A stretch of DNA of 64,000 nt from Kuafuiihalomonas sp039024635 (GCA_039024635.1 JBCCQA010000003.1:186001-250000), one strand, 5' to 3'. Positions 52,080-61,062 are shown, counted from the stretch's first letter. A program made the numbers and translations. Notes: generated by a model not told the origin, from the sequence alone.

Positions 52080-55000
52080 TCAGCGATCCTGGAAGATGCG
52101 GTAGAGCTCGCGATTGAACTCGAGCTTCTCGACGGCGAACCGCCAGGTATCGAAGGCGCCCGGCGAGCCGGACAAGCCGAGATAGCGCTCATAGCGGGCC
52201 TGGGTTTGGTCGATGATATCGCAGGCGATGCTTCCCCGCCCGTCGGCCACTCGGTTTAGACCTCGATATATGACCCCAGTGAGGTCGTCTACGTACTCGC
52301 ACAAACAATCCTCGGCGTCGTTGGAGTCCAAGCAGCGCGGGAAGTTGTCGGTTGTGAGGTAGCTTGGCTCGTCATAGGCGCCGACCGCCCAAATCTTTAG
52401 CTCCTGGCCCATGTCCAGCCGGGCATCGATATCCGAGGACAAGACGAGGTGACCCGCGATGATGGCCCAGTCGGACAGGTTGAGGGTGTTGCTTGGGTAG
52501 ATGTAGGCCGGATTCAGACAGCTGGGGCTCGCTTCCGGGAAAGAGTCGAGGCTTGCGGCCTCCATGTCGAACATGCGTCGGGCCTCCAGGTAGCCGAAGT
52601 CAGCCCGTTCGGGAGCAGAAGGGTCACGACACCAGTGGGACGAGAGGGTTTCGGCCGCGTTGGTGGTGATGAATCCGTCGAGCTGGACCAAGTTGTTGTA
52701 GAAGGTCCGCATCTCAGGCTCAAACAGCCGGTACGGGCTCAACATGAAGTTTCGCCGGTCTACCTGATAGTTGAAGCGGAACAGACGCGGGTTGCTGGCG
52801 CCAAGGAAGATGGCCGTGATCCGCTTGTCGAAAACCGAGCCAACGAATCGGATGTCCCGCTCTTCGAGCTCATTGGTAAAGGCCAGACCCAGAGGCCGGG
52901 CATCCGGACCCACCGGAAGGTCGAAGGCCTCGAGGTCCTGTATCTGAGGATCGTTGATGTCGAGCTCGGGATCACAGCCGTTCTGCAGAGAGTCGAGGTA
53001 GACCGGCTTTTGCCCAGCCGTGAAGCCAGCTAGCGGGCAATATCGACCTTCGTCGGGTAGCGCGATGACTTCGGTGGCGATGTTCATGGAGTTGAGCATC
53101 ACGCCCGCCATGTCAGCCTGCAGGTCCGTGCCCTGGAAGGTCGGATCTTCGGCCGTCATGATTTGGAAGTACTGCTGTGTGACGTCGTAGAAGTCCCAAA
53201 CCAACTGAATGGCTGTAAAGGCCGACCCCAGGTTCCATCCGTACGGCGACAGTCGTCCACGAGCGAAGTTCGTGAAAGGGAAGTAGTTCTTCCACATCCG
53301 ATAGTAGTTCGCCTGAATCTCCAGAAGGTTGGAACCGTAGTCGAAGGTTGCGCAGAAGGGCGTCCGTCGGTTGTAGAAGCCGTCGCAGAACAGGTAGGGA
53401 ACTTCGTTGACCGGGGGGTTTTGGGGGTCGAAGTCGACCCAGTCGCGGCTGGTGAGGACATCCATCCGAGTGGACTGGTCGCCGCAGTCTCCGCCGCACA
53501 GGTAGTCGGGGATGGCCCGGTAGTCGTTATAGTAGCGCCAGTTCTTGAGATCCGCTCCACCTTCGACCTGGACACTGGGACTCGTGAAGACCTGAACCTG
53601 ATTGCCATAGGCGAAGCGGAGAGCCGCTTCGTCGTAGCTGCCCAGGAAGTCGGCGAACAGACCCTTGGCCGACATGTACTCCATCACGGTCGTATGGCGG
53701 AATTCATCCAGGTTGGCCTGGACCTGCTGCTCCGGGGTCCCCTGGACGTTCTCCCAAAAGCGCGGGTTGTAGTTGAGCGCGTCGTAGGTGCCCTCGAAGT
53801 TGTGGGCGAGGCCGACGTTGTGCCCGAGCTCGTGGAGCATCACGTGCTTCATGAGACGGTTCGCGATCTCCTGGAATCGCTCCTGCCGCGTCATGTCACG
53901 AAGATCGAGCGCGAGGCCTGCCCAGTGGGGGTCGAGGTCCTGCTCCAAGAAGCAGAAGCCGCCGGCGGCCATGTTGTTCCGCCGCTGTTGGTTCTGTTGA
54001 GAGAACAGCCGGTGGTCTTCCCAGAGACTCTTCAGCGTCGCGTCTTCGAGAAGCTCTTGAGGCGGTGGCGTCCCGGGAATCCATTCGCCGTTCGACATGA
54101 TGGTCAACATGGTGTCGTCCATCAGGCTTCGCTCGATGTTCGTTCCTTCGAGACGAGCGAAGCGGTTCGACATCGAACGTCCGCTGCGGTCTTCGGGAAG
54201 AGCGTCCATCGAGGTCGCACCCACGGCGCTCATTCGGCGGGTCAATTCGGCGACCATGGCGTCGTTGGCGGGGGTGGTTGCCATGTCGATGACTTGATCT
54301 TCGATGCGGCCCACCTGGCGTCGCACGTCCTTGCCGTAGATGATGTCTTCGGTATCGCAGCCGTCCTCTTCGTTCATGAAGCAGATGTAGTCTGCGATGG
54401 TGGCGGCGCTGATCTCATAGTATGCGCCCCGCAAGAAGGAGGTCGCGGCCACGCTCTCGCCGGTTGTGGCATCGGCGTGCATTGGGCCGTAGCCGCCCCA
54501 GCCAGACCGCTGTGGGTTGTTCAGGTAGACCACCATATTGTGGCGAACATCGCCGATTCGCTGCCAGTCGAAGCTGCTCTTGCCGGTGATGGGGTCCTTA
54601 GTGGCGGCCTCGAGCGAGGTGCAGGTCCGTTTCAGGTTACCGACCCCGAGTCGCAGCGCCATGGCGTCGGCCAGGTCGTCGCCACGGGGGAGAGAACATA
54701 GCTCGCCCTGGGGGCACACGGCGCGCTCGACCGCGGACACGAGGCGGCGATCGGCGAGGACGGTCTGGATGATGTTGGCCTCGTTGCAGTCATTGTCCCG
54801 GATCTCGAACATATCCATGACCTCGGTCTCAGGAAGTCCCTTGAGGTCGGCGACCATGCCCTTGAAGACGCGGTTGTAGTCGGCCGCCACTTGGCGGGCG
54901 ACCTCCCGGTAACGGTCCGGGTATTCGGCGTTCAGGTAGTAGATGATGGGCTTCTCGGTGCGCTCCGCGTAGGGAATCTCGAGCCCGTTCGCGTCCACGC

Positions 55001-55997
55001 TGTCTTCCCAAATGTCGAAGAGCATGGCGCGCCACTGGCGACCTTCTTCGGTGAAGCCGTAGCCGCGGTCGTAGGTGGGGGTCGCAAGGCGGAAGACACC
55101 GAAGCGGCCGTAGATACCCTCGCGCTCCACCTCGTTGTTCAGATCGTCGACGACCGGATCCCCGTTGGCGTCCTTGACCACGAAAGAGTCTGGATAGAAC
55201 CGGGGCTCGAAGTCGTTCTCTTCTGTGATGCGCTTGAAGGAGTGACGTAGCTGGGCTTCACCAAAGCCGCAGCTGTCCAAGGCGAGAACTCGGGAACGAC
55301 CACCAAAGGACCAACAGGTGATGACGTCCATACCCAGGAAAGTCCTGTCTGTGATCTCGATGTAGTCGTCGCTGAAACGAGATGCGTACACATCGGTCGG
55401 GTTCGTCTCGAGGTTGGTCCAGAAAGAACCGGTCGAGTTGAACTGAATCGGAGACCAACCGAAGGCCCAGGAGCCCAGGAAGCTGCCTTCGACCTCGTTG
55501 GCGGCGAAATTCACTCGCATGTAGTCGCGTTCGTGCCAGGGCCGATCGACGGTGTTCTCGACGATCTGGTTCGTCTCCTGCCCGGTTAGCGCGTCGTAAC
55601 CACGAATGATGTCGAAGTGGCTGGTGATGGGCCACTGGGCGAGAATCGGGCCATTCTGACCATCTGCCCCTTCGACCGCGTCCAATCCAATCCCGGGCAG
55701 AGAGGCGTAAGGCTTGCGAGCGATCAGGAAGTCTTCCTGAATCTCGAAGACGACGCGGTCGATCCAAATGTCACCGGACCCCTCGACGACGATGGCGTTG
55801 GTCGTCTCCGAGTCGGCGATGGTCCGGCGATAGTGCCACTGGTCACCCGTCTGGAAGATGGACTTCTTCACAAAGCCGGGCTGCACTCGGTTGATGTCGT
55901 CGGTCCTGGGGATGTTGCACCCCGTCCCTCCGAAAGCCGTCGCCGTCATGAGTGCGGCGAGGCCGAGGAAACGCCCTGGGGCATTTCTGTGGTTCAT
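52080..55997 (-). CDS. giant zinc-metalloprotease lipoprotein, paralogue of the downstream gene
   Basis: About 1305 residues. ATG 55997 follows GGAGGA, and the signal MNHRNAPGRFLGLAALMTAT ends at lipobox GTGC. The zinc site is HELGHNVGLAHNF (first His residue 722), with the Met-turn TVMEYMSAK. Shared blocks with the neighbour include PIIYYLNAEYPDRYREV, FGVFRLATPTYDRG, the strand IHFQ-like QEDFLIARKPY and GSYDEAALRFAYGNQVQV. The two proteins are clearly paralogous over the core but differ in length by about 200 residues. It is first in the operon. A 233-bp gap with no recognised motif separates it from the divergent CBM9-like gene. Confidence 0.85.
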   Translation of the reverse strand: MNHRNAPGRFLGLAALMTATAFGGTGCNIPRTDDINRVQPGFVKKSIFQTGDQWHYRRTIADSETTNAIVVEGSGDIWIDRVVFEIQEDFLIARKPYASLPGIGLDAVEGADGQNGPILAQWPITSHFDIIRGYDALTGQETNQIVENTVDRPWHERDYMRVNFAANEVEGSFLGSWAFGWSPIQFNSTGSFWTNLETNPTDVYASRFSDDYIEITDRTFLGMDVITCWSFGGRSRVLALDSCGFGEAQLRHSFKRITEENDFEPRFYPDSFVVKDANGDPVVDDLNNEVEREGIYGRFGVFRLATPTYDRGYGFTEEGRQWRAMLFDIWEDSVDANGLEIPYAERTEKPIIYYLNAEYPDRYREVARQVAADYNRVFKGMVADLKGLPETEVMDMFEIRDNDCNEANIIQTVLADRRLVSAVERAVCPQGELCSLPRGDDLADAMALRLGVGNLKRTCTSLEAATKDPITGKSSFDWQRIGDVRHNMVVYLNNPQRSGWGGYGPMHADATTGESVAATSFLRGAYYEISAATIADYICFMNEEDGCDTEDIIYGKDVRRQVGRIEDQVIDMATTPANDAMVAELTRRMSAVGATSMDALPEDRSGRSMSNRFARLEGTNIERSLMDDTMLTIMSNGEWIPGTPPPQELLEDATLKSLWEDHRLFSQQNQQRRNNMAAGGFCFLEQDLDPHWAGLALDLRDMTRQERFQEIANRLMKHVMLHELGHNVGLAHNFEGTYDALNYNPRFWENVQGTPEQQVQANLDEFRHTTVMEYMSAKGLFADFLGSYDEAALRFAYGNQVQVFTSPSVQVEGGADLKNWRYYNDYRAIPDYLCGGDCGDQSTRMDVLTSRDWVDFDPQNPPVNEVPYLFCDGFYNRRTPFCATFDYGSNLLEIQANYYRMWKNYFPFTNFARGRLSPYGWNLGSAFTAIQLVWDFYDVTQQYFQIMTAEDPTFQGTDLQADMAGVMLNSMNIATEVIALPDEGRYCPLAGFTAGQKPVYLDSLQNGCDPELDINDPQIQDLEAFDLPVGPDARPLGLAFTNELEERDIRFVGSVFDKRITAIFLGASNPRLFRFNYQVDRRNFMLSPYRLFEPEMRTFYNNLVQLDGFITTNAAETLSSHWCRDPSAPERADFGYLEARRMFDMEAASLDSFPEASPSCLNPAYIYPSNTLNLSDWAIIAGHLVLSSDIDARLDMGQELKIWAVGAYDEPSYLTTDNFPRCLDSNDAEDCLCEYVDDLTGVIYRGLNRVADGRGSIACDIIDQTQARYERYLGLSGSPGAFDTWRFAVEKLEFNRELYRIFQDR

Positions 55998-56230
55998 TCT
56001 GCGTCCTCCATTGTCGAAATCCGTCGTGCGCATGGTCGCTTTCGGGGCCGGTCTCGTCGATCGCCCTTGGGGAAGCCCGTCTCGGGTCCAGATGGCGGAA
56101 GCTGGGATATCGTTCGCACGTTGGCCAGTCCTTTTTCGCCATCTTCCCCTCATCCGGTGGCTCACCGGTGAGAGCTGTCACGGCTCGATCAGTGCAGAGT
56201 AGGAGCAAGGGACATACCGGGTCACGGCCC

Positions 56231-57376
56231 ATGGCATCCCTTTGGAAATATTTAGGAATCTTTGGAGTTCCCCCGAAGCGTTACATCCGTGACGGTTGGA
56301 TCAGGCGTTTCTGCATCGTTTTGCTGCTCCCCTCGGCGTTCGCATGTTCAACCAAGGGTGCGAAGCTCGAAGCGTGGCCTCTTCCCGAAGCCGCGTTTTC
56401 GGGACCCTTCGGCCAACGTCTGCAGATGGTGGCTTTGGCGGGCCAGGTCGACGCGAAGACGCTGGTCCACCTCTCTTGGCGAGGCGATTCGGGTCCGCTC
56501 GAGGGATGGCGAGCCTCATGGCGAGGGCCGGACAAGAGACGTTCGGGCCTCGAGGTCCAAGCCTTCGCGGCCGGCCTCAAGATCGAGGGCGGAACCCCGG
56601 AGAGCCCCGGTCGCTATGGGCTGGAGCTTCACCCGCCGGAAGGCTGGTCTTTGGAGGCCCCCTCGAAGAGTCGGAGGGGTGACGGCCTGGTCCTGTGGAT
56701 TCAGGCGGTCGAGGGCCCGGGGGGGCTCCCTATCCTCCGGGTCTCACGGGCTTTCGAGGCCCCGGTGCTCGACGGTCGCTTGGACGAAGCCGTCTGGGCC
56801 CGACCACCTGTTTCGCTGCGTGCGATCATGGGCGGCCCCGCCGCCGAAGGACGCGGCACCGAGGTTCGCCTGGCCTGGGACGAGGTGTGGCTATACGTCG
56901 CCTTCGATGCCTTGGACCCGGAGATTAGCGAGCGCTTCGAGAATCGGGACGATCCGATCTACGAGCACGAAGCGGTCGAGCTCTTCTTGATGCCGCGCCG
57001 AGACGGCCCCTACGAAGGCCCCTATTTTGAGCTGCAGGCTTCCCCGGGTGGGATTCAGTTCGACGCCAGCTTCGTCGGCCCACGCAGAGGAATGGACCGG
57101 AGCTTCGACGCGCCCTTCGAGGTGGGCACCGGGGTGGACGGACGCCTCGATGGCCGCCCGGGCGATCGCAGGTGGATCAGCGAGTGGCGAATCCCCTGGA
57201 CGGCTTTCGGCAGGGGCCCCGCCCCTCGGCCGGGCGAGGTTTGGCGGGCCAACATGTTTCGAATTGACCGATCTCGGGGACGACCCGATGACTACCAGGC
57301 TTGGTCGCCCCCAATGGCAGGCGACTTCCACCGAACAGAGCGGTTCGGCTTTCTGGAATTCGTCGGGGGGCCCTAA
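56231..57376 (+). CDS. CBM9-like carbohydrate-binding lipoprotein
   Basis: About 381 residues. A signal with lipobox FAC (RRFCIVLLLPSAFAC) comes after a 25-residue N-terminal stretch, so a shorter start may be used in vivo. ATG 56231 is the first good codon but has a weak ribosome site. Residues about 45-170 are beta-rich and unnamed. From 175 on, RAFEAPVLDGRLDEAVWARP, EVRLAWDEVWLYVAFDALDP, IYEHEAVELFLMPR and SEWRIPWTAFGRG match the CBM9-like domain (DOMON fold) that binds sugars at the cell surface. It is followed by two more small exported proteins on the same strand. Confidence 0.8.
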   Translation: MASLWKYLGIFGVPPKRYIRDGWIRRFCIVLLLPSAFACSTKGAKLEAWPLPEAAFSGPFGQRLQMVALAGQVDAKTLVHLSWRGDSGPLEGWRASWRGPDKRRSGLEVQAFAAGLKIEGGTPESPGRYGLELHPPEGWSLEAPSKSRRGDGLVLWIQAVEGPGGLPILRVSRAFEAPVLDGRLDEAVWARPPVSLRAIMGGPAAEGRGTEVRLAWDEVWLYVAFDALDPEISERFENRDDPIYEHEAVELFLMPRRDGPYEGPYFELQASPGGIQFDASFVGPRRGMDRSFDAPFEVGTGVDGRLDGRPGDRRWISEWRIPWTAFGRGPAPRPGEVWRANMFRIDRSRGRPDDYQAWSPPMAGDFHRTERFGFLEFVGGP

Positions 57377-57386
57377 GCTAAGGTCA

Positions 57387-57812
57387 ATGAGACGGGTCCT
57401 TCTCGGTGCCATCTTGGTCCTGACCGGCTGCAGCCCCACGGTGCATACCGCCGACGAAGTCCTCGGTGCCCTACCTGAGCACCTGGGAGAGAAGGTCGTG
57501 ATGGAGGTCGAGCTGTTCTCGGGCGCCCGCTGTCGAGTCGGCGAAGGCCCGAGTGACTTCAAGGCCTACTGCCGCGACTGTCAGTACTGCTCAGGCCCTC
57601 TCGTCGTACGCACCAATGAAGAACACGAGGGCGTGGACGACTGGCCGATGGTCTTGGGTGGCACCCATGCGGGTCGACCGATTCGCTGCGAGGGGCCCTT
57701 GAACGAAGTGGCGTGTCATCCCTTCGAGCCCGGCAAGACTTACGTGATTCGAGGCTCCATTGAGAAGACTCATCCGCCCAAACTCCTCGTTAGCGCCTTT
57801 CACGAGAAGTGA
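57387..57812 (+). CDS. small lipoprotein with Cys cluster
   Basis: A 141-residue lipoprotein (MRRVLLGAILVLTGC). The mature part contains KVVMEVELFSGARCRVGEG and YCRDCQYCSGPLVVR, with CRDCQYC as a possible metal or disulfide site, then GRPIRCEGPLNEVACHPFEP and KTYVIRGSIEKTHPPKLLVS, an OB-like end. The gene starts 10 bp after the CBM9-like gene, suggesting cotranscription. I recognise no family. Confidence 0.7.
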   Translation: MRRVLLGAILVLTGCSPTVHTADEVLGALPEHLGEKVVMEVELFSGARCRVGEGPSDFKAYCRDCQYCSGPLVVRTNEEHEGVDDWPMVLGGTHAGRPIRCEGPLNEVACHPFEPGKTYVIRGSIEKTHPPKLLVSAFHEK

Positions 57813-57872
57813 CTTGGCCCACACCTACACCGGGCCATGATCATCGGCGTTTCATTCTGATAGCGTCCTGGC

Positions 57873-58136
57873 ATGTGGCGTTGGGTCGCGCTCTGGCTCC
57901 TGCTGCCGAATACGGCTTGGGCCCAGTGCACCCTGGCCGAAGTCGCGGACATCGAGGATGCCGACGTGACGATCTACTTCACCAAGTTTCCGGGTGAAGA
58001 CGAGTCCCAAGGCCGCTTTGCCGACTGCATCCTCATCGACATCCAAAAAGCCGACGAGTCCACTCAGACCTTTTGGATCTCACCCTTCCGCCAAGACGCC
58101 GACTGGGTCGTGCATCCCTCTAACTTTCCGAACTAG
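57873..58136 (+). CDS. small secreted protein
   Basis: An 87-residue protein with signal MWRWVALWLLLPNTAWA and a mature peptide of about 70 residues. The latter contains two Cys (QCTLAEV, FADCILIDI) and several aromatic residues (FWISPFRQDADWVVHP), suggesting a single disulfide-bonded beta domain. It is 60 bp after the previous lipoprotein gene, on the same strand. No family recognised. The 350-bp gap that follows holds only repeats. Confidence 0.65.
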   Translation: MWRWVALWLLLPNTAWAQCTLAEVADIEDADVTIYFTKFPGEDESQGRFADCILIDIQKADESTQTFWISPFRQDADWVVHPSNFPN

Positions 58137-58153
58137 GGGCAGACACGCGCACC

Positions 58154-58207
58154 CTCCTCGGTCACTGCCTCGGACAAGCGCTTCGCGTTTCCTACGTCCG
58201 TTCACTG
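58154..58207 (+). repeat. dispersed intergenic hairpin element, copy B
   Basis: The plus-strand partner of 17085-17138. It contains TCGGACAAGCGCTTCGCGTT, whose stem AAGCGC-TTC-GCGTTT pairs with one G-U in place of the A-U of copy A. It lies just past a gene stop (58136) in a convergent gap facing mglA, the same placement as copy A. Confidence 0.6.
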
Positions 58208-58311
58208 CGTGGCGAAGTGAGCTCTACGCGCTCGTTTCGGCCTTTCGCTTAAAGCTCTTGGGACCGAATGAGGTCTGGCCTAGGCCTGAGCCTTCTGAAG
58301 TGAACGAGGGA

Positions 58312-58490
58312 GGGTGGGACCGGCTTCGCCGGGACCGGGACCCCAAGACCGCAGGCGCAGGGGCCAAAGGCCCCGAAGAGGGGTGGGACCGGCTTCGCCG
58401 GGAGCGGGACCCCAAGACCGCAGGCGCAGGGGCCAAAGGCCCCGAAGAGGGGTGGGACCGGCTTCGCCGGGACCGGGACCCCAAGACCTA
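58312..58490. repeat. 69-bp tandem repeat, about 2.6 copies, behind mglA
   Basis: Units start at 58312, 58381 and 58450 and are nearly identical (one C/G difference noted in the second). Each full unit holds two perfect hairpins: CCGGC-TTC-GCCGG (58320-58332 in unit 1) and GGGGCC-AAA-GGCCCC (58360-58374). The third unit stops at the mglA stop codon. The 58137-58487 gap contains no supported gene; ORFs across it only mirror the 23-codon period. Confidence 0.85.
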
Positions 58491-59081
58491 CGCCTTGGAG
58501 CCGCGCTTGAGCTCTTGGAGGACTAGTTTGGCGACTTCCTTGAGGGTGTCGAAGACGCCGACGCCCTTGGTGGCGGTGGCTTCGAACTCGGGACGCTTGA
58601 GCGTGTTGAGCGTGGTCGACAGCTCTTCGACGCCGGCCGCGTTCGGAAGATCGCGCTTGTTGTACTGCATCACGAGCGGGATCTTGTCGATCTCGTAGGC
58701 CTGCTCCTTGAGGTTCTCACGGAGGTTCTCGAAGCTCTCTTGGTTGGCTTCCATGCGCTCTTCTTGACTGTCGGCCACGAAGACCACGCCGTCCACGCCC
58801 TTGAGGATGAGCTTCCGGCTGGCGTTGTAGAAGACCTGGCCGGGTACCGTGTAGAGGTGGAAGCGGGTTCGAAAGCCACGGATCTCTCCGAGCGACAGCG
58901 GGAGGAAGTCGAAGAACAGCGTACGCTCGGTTTCGGTGGCGAGGCTGATCATCTTCCCCTTCGCCTGGGGGCTTGTCTTATTGTAAATATACTGGAGATT
59001 GGTCGTCTTTCCGCAAAGACCAGGCCCGTAGTAGACGATCTTGCAGTTGATCTCGCGAGACGAGTAATTGATGAACGGCAC
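58488..59081 (-). CDS. mglA: MglA-type small Ras-like GTPase
   Basis: A 197-residue polarity GTPase. In Myxococcus MglA-GTP marks the leading pole and drives gliding and pilus motility. The P-loop is GPGLCGKTT at residues 19-27. TVPGQVFYNASRK is the modified G3, and YNKRDLP the G4. The LGEIRGFRTRFHLY stretch and GVDGVVFVADSQEER are typical of MglA. It starts at GTG 59081, 11 bp after mglB, in the usual mglB-mglA order. Its stop lies inside the end of the 69-bp repeat array. Confidence 0.94.
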   Translation of the reverse strand: MPFINYSSREINCKIVYYGPGLCGKTTNLQYIYNKTSPQAKGKMISLATETERTLFFDFLPLSLGEIRGFRTRFHLYTVPGQVFYNASRKLILKGVDGVVFVADSQEERMEANQESFENLRENLKEQAYEIDKIPLVMQYNKRDLPNAAGVEELSTTLNTLKRPEFEATATKGVGVFDTLKEVAKLVLQELKRGSKA

Positions 59082-59092
59082 GGCGCGGGTCC

Positions 59093-59572
59093 TCAGACGG
59101 AAAACAGGTTGTCTATGTCGTCGTCGGTGATCTCGGCGAACGGTGAATCCTGACCCGAGTTGGCGCTGCGTTCCACGAGCTGCTCGAGGATCTTGGCCAG
59201 CTCTTCCGAGCCTTTCTTCACGCGAAGTCGCACGAGCCCGAGGCTCGACCGATTGTCGAAGATGACGACCAAGATGACCCGCCCTCCGACCAGAGTGATG
59301 TGGAGGTGCCGGCGCTCTCCTTCATGAAAGAGGGTTGAAAACTCCTTCTCCCCCATCAGCTTGGCAAGACCTCCCGTGGCCGCAGTCTCTCCGGCAACGA
59401 GGGAGGCCAGGGAGGTCCCGTCCAGCTGCTCGGACTCTCCGTTGGACGCGATGAGCTGGCCGTTCTTGTCGATGACGTACACGACGCGCGCGTTCGCCTC
59501 GCGGCACAGCTTCTCGCAGACCGAGGTGATGCGACGGTATTCTTCGTCGTACATCACCATCTGCGAAACCAT
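59093..59572 (-). CDS. mglB: MglB, roadblock-domain GTPase-activating protein for MglA
   Basis: A 159-residue roadblock/LC7 protein. MglB dimers act as GAP for MglA and mark the lagging pole in Myxococcus. The fold is visible as ANARVVYVIDKNGQLIASNG, TSLASLVAGETAATGGLAKL, RRHLHITLVGGRVILVVIFD and SSLGLVRLRVKKGSEELAKI. The tail PFAEITDDDIDNLFSV is acidic. ATG 59572 has an AGGAGGA ribosome site. mglA follows in the same operon. A Myxococcus-type MglB is of similar length. Confidence 0.94.
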   Translation of the reverse strand: MVSQMVMYDEEYRRITSVCEKLCREANARVVYVIDKNGQLIASNGESEQLDGTSLASLVAGETAATGGLAKLMGEKEFSTLFHEGERRHLHITLVGGRVILVVIFDNRSSLGLVRLRVKKGSEELAKILEQLVERSANSGQDSPFAEITDDDIDNLFSV

Positions 59573-59617
59573 GTGACTGCGTTCCTCCTGCCTGGCCTTG
59601 CGGCCACGCGAGCCCGG

Positions 59618-59645
59618 ACTCTAGCACGGCCCAAAGCCCACGCAA
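59618..59645 (-). promoter_or_regulatory. possible promoter of mglBA
   Basis: On the minus strand TTGCGT (59645-59640), a 16-bp spacer and TAGAGT (59623-59618), about 45 nt before the mglB ATG. Both hexamers keep the key bases, but the -35 matches only at TTG. A weak call based on position. Confidence 0.25.
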
Positions 59646-59689
59646 GTAAGCGGCCAGGCGCCCCACACCGCTCAGGCCGGACCGGCACA

Positions 59690-60022
59690 TTAGCGGGGGG
59701 CACGAATGGGAACGTCGACCGTCGTGCCGTCCATGGGGGCGAAATCGAGCTCCCGGAGCACGGCCAGAACGCAGAGCTGGAGCTCTGGATCTACGGCCTC
59801 GGCATCGCGGACCCTTAGCGAGGGCGGCGTCTCAGCGAAGTCGATGGTCACGACGAAGTCTTGCCCCCGAACCTTGGCCCCGGCGACCCGCGCGTCGTGG
59901 TAGCACAGGGCCAGCTCACGGCGGACGCCCTGGACTTGGCGCCCCACCTGCTCCAGCGGTGCCTCGGGCGCCGCGCCAGCACAGGCCCCCAGTCCGAGCA
60001 GAAGCCAGCCCCATCGCGCCAT
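59690..60022 (-). CDS. small lipoprotein with possible AgmX/TonB-like domain
   Basis: About 110 residues from ATG 60022 (MARWGWLLLGLGAC, lipobox GAC). The rest has RRELALCYHDARVAGAKVRG, QDFVVTIDFAETPPSLRVRD and LQLCVLAVLRELDFAPMDG, resembling the short AgmX/PglI-type C-terminal domain, with two Cys that could pair. The start shares CATG 60020-60023 with the divergent mutY. An ATG at 60034 would add four residues. Lies between mglB (117 bp away) and mutY; a link to the polarity genes is possible but unproven. Confidence 0.7.
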   Translation of the reverse strand: MARWGWLLLGLGACAGAAPEAPLEQVGRQVQGVRRELALCYHDARVAGAKVRGQDFVVTIDFAETPPSLRVRDAEAVDPELQLCVLAVLRELDFAPMDGTTVDVPIRAPR

Positions 60023-61055
60023 GACCCAGAACATACCCCGTGAAGCGCTTCGTGCCTGGTTTCGATCCGCGGCCCGGGACCTGCCCTGGCGCCGGGCGCG
60101 CACGCCCTACGGAACCTGGGTTTCGGAGATCATGCTCCAGCAGACCCGGGTCGAGACCGTCGTTCCCTACTTCGAGCGCTTCATGGCCCGCTTCCCCTCG
60201 GTCCGGGCCCTCGCCGAGGCCGACCCCGAAGAGGTGCGAAGCCTCTGGTCGGGGCTGGGCTACTACCGTCGCGCCCAGCTCATGCTCCGGGCGGCCCGCA
60301 TCCTAAGCGACCGCTACGACGGTGAGCTCCCCTCGGACCCGGTGGCCCTGGCCGCCCTCCCCGGGTTCGGGCCCTACACCACCGGGGCGGTGGCGAGCCT
60401 GGCCTTCGACGCCCGCGTCCCGGCCGTCGACGGGAACATCGAGCGGGTACTGGCGCGCGTGCACGGCATCGAAGACCCGCGCGGCGCCGCCGGACGCCGA
60501 GCGGTGTGGGCCTGGTCCGAGCGCTGGGTCCAAGGCGAGGGCCCAGGTGAGATCAACGAAGGCCTGATCGAGCTCGGGGCCACCGTGTGCAGCCTACGAA
60601 AGCCCCTTTGCCTGAGCTGCCCCCTTCGTTCGAGCTGCGTGGCCCAAAAAGAGGGCAAGCCCGAGCGCATACCGCCTCCGAGAAAGCGAAAGGCCCCCAA
60701 GCGGGTCGACCTGGCGGCAGACCTCTTCTTGGATGGCCGAAGCGTCCTGCTGGTTCGGCAGCCCTCGGACGGTCTGTTCGCCGACCTGTGGACCTTGCCT
60801 CTTGGACCGGCCCGAGGGGGCGAGCCGCTGGGCCAGGTTCGCCACCTCCTCACCCATCGGGAGCTCTCGGTCGAAGTATGGCGAGGTGAGGGCGCCACGC
60901 CCGATGGGCGATGGGTCCCGGTCGCGGACCTCGAAGGATGGGCCATCCCGAGCCTGGTGCCCAAGCTGCTCGAGGTCGGTCTACCCGAGGCGATGCAGGT
61001 CGACCTGCGGTGGAAAGGGCGCAAGTTTGCGCGAGGCCCCGCTTCGAGGCGATGA
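60021..61055 (+). CDS. mutY: A/G-specific adenine DNA glycosylase
   Basis: A 344-residue enzyme that removes adenine mispaired with 8-oxoguanine. The HhH motif LPGFGPYTTGAVASLAFDAR is followed by the catalytic-type Asp in PAVDGNIERVL, and DLPWRRARTPYGTWVSEIML is diagnostic. The [4Fe-4S] cluster ligands are Cys190, Cys197, Cys200 and Cys206 (spacing 6-2-5). The C-terminus (DLFLDGRSVLLVRQPSDGLF, ADLWTLPLGPA) is the MutY-specific Nudix-like domain for 8-oxoG recognition. Start ATG 60021 matches the family and interlocks with the opposing lipoprotein start. Confidence 0.95.
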   Translation: MTQNIPREALRAWFRSAARDLPWRRARTPYGTWVSEIMLQQTRVETVVPYFERFMARFPSVRALAEADPEEVRSLWSGLGYYRRAQLMLRAARILSDRYDGELPSDPVALAALPGFGPYTTGAVASLAFDARVPAVDGNIERVLARVHGIEDPRGAAGRRAVWAWSERWVQGEGPGEINEGLIELGATVCSLRKPLCLSCPLRSSCVAQKEGKPERIPPPRKRKAPKRVDLAADLFLDGRSVLLVRQPSDGLFADLWTLPLGPARGGEPLGQVRHLLTHRELSVEVWRGEGATPDGRWVPVADLEGWAIPSLVPKLLEVGLPEAMQVDLRWKGRKFARGPASRR

Positions 61056-61062
61056 TGGGCCA

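Noticed and set aside
58224..58484. Repetitive ORF with a 23-residue period on the minus strand
   Set aside because: The period equals the 69-bp DNA repeat and frames are open on both strands, so this is a by-product of a repeat length divisible by 3. No ribosome site is seen.
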